From positions 44,168,564 to 44,232,563 of the forward strand of contig CM045734.1 of the NCBI GenBank assembly GCA_024760905.1: 64,000 bases of DNA, written 5' to 3'. This document shows positions 1-37,081 of the stretch, piece after piece. The stretch is from Plotosus lineatus (lineage: Eukaryota > Chordata > Actinopteri > Siluriformes > Plotosidae). Numbering within the stretch: the first letter of the stretch is position 1; each line of letters begins with the position of its first letter. The notes beneath the pieces are model-generated. The model worked only from the letters and a program-made list of their open reading frames with translations, searched no databases and was not told the DNA's origin. A program made the translations under genes and the position numbers.

Positions 1-258
1 AATGTGTTAATCAATGTTCATGTCTTTGAGGGTCCAGATATGTTTGCTGAGTTCGGTAGAGTGTCTGCCTTTAACGTTGCGGAAGGATGCAATGTGGTTC
101 CTGTATCTAGTTTTGAAAATGTTTCCTGTGTGTCCGATGTATGTTTCTGTTGTATTGTTGTCTACATGTGACGGTGGACTGATAGATTACTGATGACTGC
201 AGGCAATTTCCGTTGAGTGGGCAGGTGTTCTTCTGTCGGCATTTACATTCTATGCTTT
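1..258 (-). mobile_element. Penelope-like element remnant, GIY-YIG endonuclease end
   Basis: Read on the minus strand, this encodes the C-terminal end of a Penelope-like retroelement. A cysteine-rich stretch (K-C-R-Q-K-N-T-C-P-L-N-G-N-C) is followed by T-Y-I-G-H-T, F-K-x-R-Y-R-N-H, S-F-R-N-V and then E-L-S-K-H-I-W, ending at a TAA near position 9. This order of a zinc-finger-like CxC and a GIY-YIG nuclease half is typical of the family. A one-base shift near 150 separates the two halves, so the copy is dead. The reverse transcriptase part is not in the window. Confidence 0.75.
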
Positions 259-693
259 TGACGATTTTTGGCAGATACATCATATGCTTTTGACATCGTA
301 TGCTACAACGATTTACTCCAACGGAACATCACTAAATCCTACAAACCCACCCGCACGACTATAAATAGTTTACGCCACTTCATATCGTTTGCTCGTTGCT
401 TTTTTCCCTACACCATAGAACGACAATGAGAGCTCCACTGGCAACCACTATAGCATGTTCCCCAGGGTCATACCCCACCACGCCCCCACACTGTGTGTGT
501 GTGTGTATAAATAGTTTTTTTCTGTACAATACATTTATACAATTAATTATATAATCTGTGTACTAAAATAATTAGCATACAAGTCTTTTGATCCAATAAA
601 AAAGGACCCATTTTCATTCATTTATTTTTTTGCACATGCAAATGAGGTTTTAGTACGATGTCATTTATTAGAAGAATAAGTTGAATAAAGCAC
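259..693. other. Unassigned AT-rich DNA, mccc2 intron
   Basis: No exon was found on either strand. A short TG run lies near 490-505. The remaining 3' exons of mccc2 should lie left of the window edge. Confidence 0.5.
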
Positions 694-27171
<26,478 letters not shown>

Positions 27172-27350
27172 ATTTTCAGTATGAATCAACAATATAAATA
27201 CGACTGTACAGCATTGTCGCTATCCAGTATAATAACGATTTGTAAAGTCCCGTCCCCGCTACACTCCAACCAATGAAAACGACGATAAGAGGAACCGCCT
27301 ACATTACGTTTTCTTTGATTGACAGTATGCAGGGAAGCCACAGTGTGTGG
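27172..27350 (-). promoter_or_regulatory. Probable mccc2 promoter region
   Basis: Directly upstream of the start codon are a CCAAT motif ('ccaatgaaaa', 27270) and a C-rich 'cccgtccccgc' (27248). No TATA box was located with confidence. Inferred from position only. Confidence 0.4.
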
Positions 27351-27359
27351 GACAGGATT

Positions 27360-27486
27360 GTATTTTCTCACTCACTCATTCACTCACCCATTTGCTGAAC
27401 CCCTTAGGGTCACGGGGAAGCTGGTGCCTATCTCAACCGACATAGGGAGAAGGCATGGTACACCCCGAACAGCTCGCCCGACAAAG

Positions 27487-27488
<2 letters not shown>
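27360..27488. repeat. Common fish interspersed repeat fragment
   Basis: 'ccttagggtcacggggaagctgg' and 'ggtacaccccgaacagctcg' match the style of the repeat at 44829-44965. Confidence 0.45.

Positions 27489-27518
<30 letters not shown>
27489..27518. repeat. (CA)n microsatellite
   Basis: Uninterrupted CA dinucleotides. Confidence 0.95.
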
Positions 27519-27521
<3 letters not shown>

Positions 27522-27562
27522 ATTTAGAACAGCCATTCAACCTAATGTGCTTGTCTTTTCAC

Positions 27563-27573
27563 CTTGCAGAATT
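27563..27573. repeat. Target site duplication, left
   Basis: 'cttgcagaatt' recurs at 30513-30523. Confidence 0.85.
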
Positions 27574-30512
27574 GTTCTTCTTTTCCTTTCGGCTGTTCCC
27601 TTCAGAGATCGCCACAGCCAATCATCTGCCTCCATCTCACCCTATCCTTTGCATCTTCTTCTCTGTCCCTCTGATGTGCTCATTCCTGATCCTATCCATC
27701 CTCGTTACTCCCAAAGAGAAGCTCAACATTTTCATCTCTGCTACCTCCAGCTCTGCCTCCTGTCTTTTCCCCAGGGCCACTGTTTCTCAACCATACAACA
27801 TTGCTGGCCTCAACATTGTCTTGTACACTTTTCCTTTCATTCTTGCCAATACCTTCCTTTCATACATCACACCGGACACTTTCCTCCAACCATTCCAACC
27901 TGCCTGCACATGCTTCTTCACCTCTTTTCCACACTTTCCATTGCTCTGGACTGTTGAGCCGAAGTACTTATAATCCTCCACCTTCCTTATCTCTGCTCCC
28001 TGTAACCTCACCATTCCTCTTGGGTCCTTGTCATTCATACACATGTATTCTGTCTTACTGAGACTAAACTTCTTTCCAAGGCATACCTCCACCTCTCTAG
28101 ATTTTCCTGCACTTGTTCTCTGCTCTCACTACAGATCACAATGTCATCTGCAAACGTCATAATCCATGGAGATTCTTGTCTGACCTCGTCTGTCAGCCTG
28201 TCCATCACCATAGCAAACAAGAAGGGGTTCAGAGCTGACCCTTGATGCAGTCCCACCTCCACCTTGAACTCTTCTGTCACACCGATAGCACACCTCACCA
28301 CTGTCTTACATCTCTCATACATGTCCCGCACCACTCTAACATACTTCTTTGCCACTCCAGACTTCCTCATGCAATACCACAGTTCCTCTCTCAGCACCTT
28401 GCCATATGCTTTCTCCAGATCCACAAAGGCACAATGCAGCTCCCTCTGGTCTTCTCTACTTCTCTATTAACATCCTCAAAGCAAATACGGCATCTGTGGT
28501 GCTCTTTCTTGGCATGAAACCAAACTGTTGTTCACAAATGCTGACCTCTGCCCTTAGTCTAGCTTCCACTATTCTTTACCATAACTTCATCGTATGGCTC
28601 ATCAACTTTATCCCTCTGTAGTTGCCACAACTCTGCATGTCTCCCTTGTTCTTAAAAATGGGAACGAGCACATTTCTCCATTCCTCCGGCATCCGCTCAC
28701 TCTCTAAGACCTTGTTGAATGTTCTTGTCAGAAAATCTACTGCTACCTCTCCTAGACACTTCCATACCTCCACCGGTATGTCATCAGGACCAACTACCTT
28801 TCCACTCTTCATCCTCTTCAGTGCCCTCCTCACTTCACCCTTACTAATCTTTGCTACTTCCTGGTCCTTAACGGTCACATTTTGTAGTCTTTTTTCTCTC
28901 TCATTTTCCTCATTCATCAGCTCTTCAAAGTACTCTTTCCATCTTCCCAGCACACTTCTGTCATCAGTCAATACATTTCCCACTCTGTCCTTTTTCAATC
29001 TAACTTGCTGCACGTCCTTCCCATCTCTATTTCTCTGCTGTGCCAACCTGTATAAATCATTTTCTCCCTCTTTACTCTCCAATCGAGCATACAAGTCATC
29101 ATACGCGCTCTGTTTGGCCTATGACACTGCTACCTTCACCTTACGCTGTGTCTCCCTGTCCTCCTGTTTACTCTCTTCGGTCCTCTCCATGTCCCACTTC
29201 TTCTTAGCTAACCTCTTCCTTTTTACACAATCCTGCACTTCCTCATTCCACCACCAAGTCTTTATCTACTGTCCTTCCAGAGGACACACCAAGAGCTCTC
29301 CTAGCTGTCTCCCTGATCACATTAGCTATAGTTGTCCAGTCATATAGAAGCACTTCCTGACCACCCAAAGTCTGTTTCAACACCTCCTTGAAGACAACAC
29401 GACCCTCTTCCTTTTTCAGCTTCCACCACTTTGTCTTCTGCTCTGCCTTTGCCTTCTTCACCTTCCTCACCATCAGCGTCATCCTGCACACCACCATCCT
29501 ATGCTGTTTGACAACATTCACCCACCACTACTTTGCAGTCACTGACTTCCTTCAAATTACATCGCCTGCACAAGATGTAGTCTATTTGTGTGCTCCTATC
29601 GCCGCTTTTCTAAGTCACCCTATGCTCCTCTCTCTTCTGGAAGAAAGTATTTACCACATTTCCATCCTTTTTGCAAAATCTATCAACATCAGTCCTTCTG
29701 CGTTCCTGTCCTGGATACCAAACCTGCCCATCACTTCCTCGTCCCCTCTGTTTCCTGCACCAATATGTCCATTGAAGTCTGCACCAATGACCACTCTTTC
29801 ACTTCTGGGGTTACTCTGCATCACTTCCTCTAACTCAGTCCAGAATCTCTCCTTCTCTTCTAGCTCACATCCTGCTTGTGGGGCATAAGCACTCACAACA
29901 TTGAACATCACACCTTCAATTTCTAACTTGAGACTCATCACTCTGACACTCTTTTCACTTCTAGAACATTCCTGACCAACCCCTCCTTCAAGATGACCCC
30001 TACTCCATTTCTTTTCCCATCCACACCATGAAAAAACAGCTTAAACCCTGCTCCTAAGCTTCTAGCCTTGCTACCTTTCCACCTGGTCTCCTGAACACAT
30101 AGTATGTCCACCTTCCTCCTCTGCATCATGTCAGCCAGCTCTCTCCCTTTTCCTGTCATAGTTCTAACATTCAAAGTTCAAAGTCCCTACTCAGTCCTAG
30201 ACTTATGCCTTTCCTCTTCTCTCCCTGCCTACAGACATGCCTCCCGCCTCTCCTTCTTCCACCTCTCCTTCTTCGACCAACAGTAGTCCAATTTCCACCA
30301 GCACCCTGTTGGTTGACAGCACTGATCGCGGTCGTTGTTAACCCGGGCTTTGCCCGATCCGGTATGAAATTACTATTGATGGTTCGCATTGTGTATTTTG
30401 GCAGAAGTTTTACGCTGGATGCTTTTCTTGTTGCAACCCTCTGCATTTATCCAGGCTTGGGACCGAAGTGAGGATGGACACTTGTTTGTGCCAATCCTCA
30501 CGGCTGCATTCA
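27574..30512 (-). mobile_element. RTE-like LINE LA, nearly full length with target duplication
   Basis: Minus-strand order: 5' leader (30446-30171), endonuclease split over 30174-29938 and 29941-29651 (V-Q-E-T-R-W, G-A-D-F-N-G-H-I), linker 29521-29243, reverse transcriptase 29094-28576 and 28424-28035 (F-A-D-D intact near 28147), then 28092-27787. A deletion near 27662 removes the segment usually encoding R-W-F-G-H-V-Q. Flanking 11-bp duplications show it inserted as a unit. Several frameshifts make it inactive. The 5' leader is the best preserved in the window. Confidence 0.93.
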
Positions 30513-30633
30513 CTTGCAGAATTAGCATGTCAAAATATTAAATAAAATTATGAACATTGTATGCACTGTCACAGTCCTCTATTATCATTTGCATTTGTGA
30601 GTTCATCTCTCAATAATTATGTTCAAGATTACC

Positions 30634-30830
30634 AGTGGGCAGCATGGTGGTATAGTAGTTAGCACATCTGCCTGACAGCAAGAAAGTCCTGGGTTTGATT
30701 CCCAGCTTGGGTGTTGTGTGTGGAATGTGTATGTTCTATCTATGTTTGGGTGGGTTAATTGTGAGTATTCCGGTTTCCTTCCAAAGTCCAAAAACATGCA
30801 CAATAGGTTAATTCAGAGATCCCAGTGAGG
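30634..30830 (+). mobile_element. tRNA-derived SINE (family S2)
   Basis: The head 'gggcagcatggtggtatag' with A-box-like 'tagtagttagc' and B-box-like 'gggtttgattccc' is a typical polymerase III promoter of fish SINEs. The tail holds 'ccaaagtccaaaaacatgca'. Degraded. Confidence 0.7.
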
Positions 30831-31234
30831 TTTAGAAACAATAGGGGAAACGGGTTTAGAAATAGAAGAAATGAAATATTTCAGCTGGGGGTCAAGGGGC
30901 CGCAGGGCACAGGGGCAGAGCATGTCATGTCAAAAAAAAAAATAATGTAAATAAGTTAATCATTGTTTTGTAACATACATAAACATGAAACAAAACAGCT
31001 TAAATAATGTAAAAATACTAAAAGGTTATTTCGGTGTAGATAAACACACATGATTCAAGTAGCATCACCCTATGGCTCATCATTCATGTGTAACATAATT
31101 ATGAAATAATTATAAACTAATCTGTAGAATGATCACATAACACATGATATCACAACAAAGATTTGTGTTCAACTAGTGAGCATACCTGCTACAAGTTAGT
31201 ATGTTCATCGTATAACATTATAATTCAAAATGTC
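30831..31234. other. Intergenic, AT-rich, nothing recognised
   Basis: No open frame or terminal repeat. Confidence 0.4.
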
Positions 31235-31245
31235 ACAACATTTAC

Positions 31246-34200
31246 ACTCCCTACCTGAATCACCCCCTTATCGTGGTGGAGGGGTCTGCGTGACCTAATG
31301 ATCCTAGGAGCTATGTTGTCGGGGCATAATGCCCCTGGTAGGGTCACCCAAGGCAAACAGGTCCTGGGTGAAGGTCCACACGAAGTGTGACTCAGAAGAC
31401 CCTTATGACATCTAAGAGTCATCTAAGGAAGCAGTCTCCCTTGCCCGGACGCAGGTCACTGGGGTCTCTCCTGGAGCCAGGCCCGGGGGAGGGGCTCGAA
31501 GGTGAGTGCTTGATGGTCGGGCTTCTGCCCATGGAGCCTGGCCGGGCCTAGCCCGAAAAGGAGACATGGGTCCGCCCTCCCATGGACCCACCACCCGTGG
31601 GAGGAGTTTTAGTGGTCGGGTGCAATGTGAGTTGGGTGGCAGGCGAAGGCATGGGTTCTGTCAGACCGATCCTCGGCTACTTACTCTGACCCTCGGGACA
31701 TGGAATGTCACCTGTCTGGCAGGGAAGGAGCCTGATCTGGTACGTGAGGTGGAGAGATACCGACTAGATATAGTCGGGCTCACCTCAACGCATAGCTTGG
31801 GCTCTGGAACCATCCATCTCGAGAGAGGCTGGACCTTATTCTATTCTGGAGTTGCTCATGGGGAGAGGTGACGAGCCGGTGTGGGTATTCTTGTTGCCCC
31901 CCTTCTCGGTGCCCAAATGTTGGGGTTCTCCCCGGTTGCCGAAAGGGTAGCTTCCCTCCGTCTTTGGGTGGAGGGATGGGTCCTGACTGTTATTTGTGCT
32001 TATGCACCAAATGACAGTTCGGAGGACCCACCTTTTTGGAGTCTTTTGGGGGTTTATTGGAGAACGATCCCTCGGGAGACTCACTCATTGTCTTGGGAGA
32101 CTTCAACGCCCATGTGGGCAATGATATTGTGACCTGGAAGGGTGTGATCAGTAGGTACATTCTCTCTCATTCTCGAAGGTGAGTGCTTGATGGTCGGGCT
32201 TCTGCCCATGGAGCCTGGCCGGGCCTAGCCCGAAAAGGAGACATGGGTCCGCCCTCCCATGGACCCACCACCCGTGGGAGGAGTTTTAGTGGTCGGGTGC
32301 AATGTGAGTTGGGTGGCAGGCGAAGGCATGGGTTCTGTCAGACCGATCCTCGGCTACTTACTCTGACCCTCGGGACATGGAATGTCACCTGTCTGGCAGG
32401 GAAGGAGCCTGATCTGGTACGTGAGGTGGAGAGATACCGACTAGATATAGTCGGGCTCACCTCAACGCATAGCTTGGGCTCTGGAACCATCCATCTCGAG
32501 AGAGGCTGGACCTTATTCTATTCTGGAGTTGCTCATGGGGAGAGGTGACGAGCCGGTGTGGGTATTCTTGTTGCCCCCCTTCTCGGTGCCCAAATGTTGG
32601 GGTTCTCCCCGGTTGCCGAAAGGGTAGCTTCCCTCCGTCTTTGGGTGGAGGGATGGGTCCTGACTGTTATTTGTGCTTATGCACCAAATGACAGTTCGGA
32701 GGACCCACCTTTTTGGAGTCTTTTGGGGGTTTATTGGAGAACGATCCCTCGGGAGACTCACTCATTGTCTTGGGAGACTTCAACGCCCATGTGGGCAATG
32801 ATATTGTGACCTGGAAGGGTGTGATCAGTAGGTACATTCTCTCCAGTCTGAACCCGAATGGTGTTTCATTGTTCGACTTCTGTCCTCGTCACAGTTTGTC
32901 TATCACGAACACCATGTTTGAACATAAGTGTGCCCATAAGTGCACTTGGCACCAGGACACCCTAGGTCGCAGTTTGATGATTGACTTTGTAGTCATGTCA
33001 TCGGACTTGCGGCCATATGTTCTGGACACTCGGGTGAAGAGAGGAGCTGAGCTGTCTACCAATCACTACCTGGTGGTGAGTTGGCCTAGGTGGCGGGGGA
33101 GGCTGCCTTCCAGACCTGGCAGGCCCAAGCGTGTAATCAGGGTCTGCTGGGAATGTTTGGCGGAGTCCCCTGTTCGAGAGGCCTTTAACGCCCAGCTCCG
33201 GCAGAGCTACAACCACGTCCCGGAGGAGACGGGGGACATGGAATCCGAATGGGCCATGTTTCATGCCTCCATTGCAAGTAAGGTTGTCGGTGCTTGTTGT
33301 GGCGGTAACCCCCGAACCCGTTGGTGGACACCTGCGGTGAAGGGGGCTGTCCAGCTGAAGAAGGAGGCCTATTGGGTTTTATTAGCCTGTGGGACTCCTG
33401 AGGCAGCAAACAGGTACCGGCAGGCCAAACGTGCTGCAGCCGGGCTGTCGCAGATGCAAAATCTCGGGCTTGGGAGGAGTTCAATGAGTGCCTGGAGAGT
33501 GATTATCGGTTGTCCTCAAAAAGGTTCTGGACCGCCATCTGACGCCTTCGGAGGGGGAAGCAGTTCTCCACAAACACTGTTTACAGTGGAGGTGGGGAGC
33601 TGCTTACCTCGACTGGGGATGTCGTCGAGAGGTGGAGGAAATACTTTGAGGACCTCCTCAATCCCACCAACACGCCCTCCGTGGAAGAGGAAGACCCTGG
33701 GGGTTTGAGTGGGGGTCCGCCCATCACTGGAGTGGAGGTCACTGAGGTTGTCAAAAAACTCCTCGGTGGTCGAGCTCCGGGATTGGAAGAGATCTGCCTG
33801 GAATATCTCAGGGCTCTGGATGCTGTAGGACTGTCTTGGTTGACATGTCTCTGCAACATCGCGTGGTCATCGGGGGCTGTACCTCTGGATTGGCAAACTG
33901 GGGTGGTGGTCCCGATTTTTAAGAAGGGGGACCGGAGGGTGTGTTCCAATTATCGGGGGAATCACACTCCTCAGCCTACCTGGGAAAGTCTATGCAGGGA
34001 TACTAGAGAGGAAGATCCGACCTATAGTCGAACCTCGGATTCAGGAGGAACAATGTGGTTTTTGTCCTGGACGCAGCACTCTTGACCAACTCTATACTCT
34101 CTACAGGAATTTGGAGGGGGCATGGGAGTTTGCCCAATCTGTCCACATGTGCTTTGTGGATTTGGAGAAGGCTTTCAACAGTGTCCCTCGAACAATCTTG

Positions 34201-35259
34201 TGGGGCGTGCTCCGAGAGTACGGCGTTCCGGACCAGTTGCTACGGGCCATTCGGTCGCTGTATCATCGGAGCCAGAGTTTGGTCCGTATTGGCAATAACA
34301 GGTCGAATTTGTTTCCAGTGGGAGTTGGAGTCCGCCAAGATTTTCTTTTGTCACCGATTCTGTTCATAATTTTTATGGACAGAATTTCTAGGTGCAGTGG
34401 AGGCGTTGAGGGGTTCTGGTTTGGTGGCCATCAGATCTTGTCTCTGCTTTTTGCGGATGATGTTGTCCTTTTGGCTTCATCAAGTTGGGACCTCCAGCTC
34501 TCATTGGAGCTATTCACAGCCGAGTGCGAAGCAGCCGGGATGAGGATCAGTACCTCCAAGTCTGAGGCCATGGTTCTCAGTCGGACAAGGGTGAAATGCA
34601 CCCTCCGGGTCGGGAATGAGGTCCTGCCCCAAGTGGAGGAGTTTAAGTATCTTGGGGTCTTGTTCACGAGTTAAGGAAGGATGGAGCGGGAGATCAACAG
34701 ATGGATCGCTGCAGCCTCTGCTATTAAGCGGAGCCTGTACCGGTCTGTCGTGGTGAAGTAGCTGCTGAGCCGCAAGGCGAAGCTCTCAATTTACCAGGCA
34801 ATCAACGTTCCAACCCTCACCTATGGTCATGAGCTTTGGGTAGTGACCGAAAGAACAAGACTGCGGATACAAGCGACTGAAATGAGCTTCCTTCGCCGGG
34901 TGGCGGGATTCTCCCTTAGTGATAAGGTTAGAGGCTCTACCATCTGTTGGGAGCTCAGAGTAGAGCCGCTGCTCCTCCGCATTGAGAGGGGCCAGTTGAG
35001 GTGGCTCGGGCATCTGGTCAGAATGTCTCCCGGACACCTCCCTGGTGTGGTGTTTCGGGCATGTCCAACCGGGAAGAGACCCCGGGATCGACTTAGAACA
35101 CGCTGGAGGGACTATGTCTCTCGGCTTGTGTGGGACCGGCTCGGTGTCCCCCCGGGAGAGTTGGAGGAAGTGGCTGGGGAGAGGGACATCTGGACCTCTT
35201 TGCTTCGGTTGCTGCCCCCGCGTCCCGACCCTGGACTCAGCAGGAGATGATGAGATGAG
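31246..35259 (+). mobile_element. Rex3 LINE, full length with target duplication
   Basis: A complete insertion: 'acaacatttac' is repeated at 31235-31245 and 35260-35270, and the 3' end runs into a GATGA tail. Endonuclease signatures include L-G-T-W-N-V-T and [11 protein letters not shown] near 32772. The reverse transcriptase has W-Q-T-G-V-V-V-P-I-F-K-K-G-D (33892), F-V-D-L-E-K-A-F, F-A-D-D-V-V near 34453, and the tail R-W-L-G-H-L-V-R-M. Frames 32713-33708, 33681-34085, 34111-34674 and 34843-35250 are separated by frameshifts and a TAA at 34672. It contains a 677-bp tandem duplication near its 5' end. Confidence 0.95.
31495..32843 (+). repeat. Tandem duplication of 677 bp inside Rex3
   Basis: 31495-32166 and 32172-32843 appear identical, and translated frames on both strands match residue for residue. 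The junction lies at a short CTC microhomology ('ctctctcattctcgaa'). Confidence 0.93.
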
Positions 35260-36958
35260 ACAACATTTACTCTACACTAGTAAACAGTCTTACACTGTAT
35301 TTATTGCATAAATTGCTAAAAATAGCGGAATTCCGCTAAATAGGTGAGTAAAAATAGTGGAATCCCGCTAAATAGCAGAGATCTGGGATCCCTGTTAATT
35401 GGCCAGCCTCCTCACAATCCTAATTAGGATCAAGCGGTTCAGAAAATGAGGCAGAGGTGGCCTGGTGGGAAGATACTGGATCCCTGATCTCAACGTCATC
35501 AAAGGCCGCTATGTCTGTCATTGTCTATGGTGAGAGGCATGTAAAAGAACCATTGCTGACTTTCGTCACGAGTGTTCCTGTGCTGTGATGGTCTAGCGAG
35601 CTGTCCATTGAGGACCCTGCCCTCATCTAGAGTTGGCTGAAATGGACACCAGCCTACGAGTGGCTAATTAGGATTAAGCAGTTCAGAAAATGAATGAATG
35701 ACAACCATTCATTTTACTGGTTCTGATATCCAATGCACTGCTCTTTTCTTCACATCAAATTACCCAGCTTTATATTTAAGCATTTTCTTGGACTATAAGT
35801 ACTTTGTATTATATTTGCATGATGTGTCTTCTATTTATAAATAGTGTATGATAACATATTTTTAAGTCTCTTCTGGACAGAATTCTTATCTTATCAAGAA
35901 TTATATCACGCCTGTCTTTTAATATGTTGATTAATTTTCCTCTAAGAGCAACTGGAAACCAGCGATGTAATCAGAAATTAAAGGGACAGTATCATTGTTG
36001 TTTAAAGAAAATGGCCTAAATAACATCAGTGGAGTTATTAAAGAAGACAATAATTTCTCTAAATGGAAATTTGGTTTGCAAAAGGATTCTTCACATGAAT
36101 TACTTTCATACAGCAAATCAAGTAGATTTCAAGCTTATAAAACAGTTTATAAAATCCCAGCATGATTTCAAAAATTCCTTTTTGCAATCTGTTTCTATCT
36201 GATATTTAAATCTGACCTACAAATGTAATTGTTTTGCTGCTGACTCTGGAATATTTATTTAGAATTATGTGCATATACAGGACAACATTCTTTGTTTCAC
36301 TCCATGTGAATATAACAGCACTCCAACAGTGATTACAGAATATCAGTCATGTTTCATGCCTTCTGTAATAAACAGGAATTATCTGTACATTGTAATAAGC
36401 AAGGATGGAAATAAATATTTGAATTAATATGCTACCAAAAGAACACCACGACACAAAATATACTTATTCACTAAATTATTGATAGCAAATAAATAAATAA
36501 ATAAAGTCAAGAACAGCATTCTCATGTTAAATCGTAAACAATAATTAAGGCAGTAAACAATCCAATTCCAGAAGACACATGAAAATGTACATATTTATGC
36601 CATCATACATGATATTGTCTTGTGCATTAGGCCGAGTCAGTAAACCATAATTTGTTAAAGAGGTAGCAGTTCACATAGAAATAGTTAGGAATAAAACTAT
36701 TTCTTCCACCATTTGGCAAATTGCCCTGAACAAGATGGAACAAAACCTGCAACTTACAGCAGATTTCCTGCATTTTACAGCAAGTAGAATGTTTCAGCAC
36801 TTTTAGAGCTAAATGAGAGCATAACACAGAAGTAGTAGGATGAATGAGCCCGATTTAAAATACTGCTTTGGTTGAGCTCCTTGAGGGGAAACAAATTATA
36901 TCGCAGCAATGGCAAGATTACAGAGAGAGATTCTGGTGGTTGAATAAAAAAAAATCCA
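35260..36958. other. bdp1 3' UTR side and intergenic region
   Basis: It holds an S1 SINE relic (35446-35580, 'gtaaaagaaccattgctgac') and repeat words 'ctaattaggattaagc'. AT-rich DNA follows. Several minus-strand AATAAA words (for example near 36250) could serve the bdp1 poly(A) site. No extra exon was seen. Confidence 0.45.
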
Positions 36959-37081
36959 TCATTCTGCCCCATCTACTTCAGAAAAGATATCAGAAAGGAA
37001 AAACTGAGATACTCTGGAAGGGTCAGCATCAGAATTCTCACTGACTGCAGGTGAGCCGCTTTGTGTAGGCGAATTCTTCAG
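36959..37081 (-). CDS. bdp1: bdp1 terminal exon with stop codon
   Basis: It encodes L-K-N-S-P-T-Q-S-G-S-P-A-V-S-E and ends S-R-V-S-Q-F-F-L-S-D-I-F-S-E-V-D-G-A-E, then TGA. The acceptor is CCATAG and phase 0 fits the exon at 41441. Confidence 0.8.
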   Translation of the reverse strand: MKNSPTQSGSPAVSENSDADPSRVSQFFLSDIFSEVDGAE

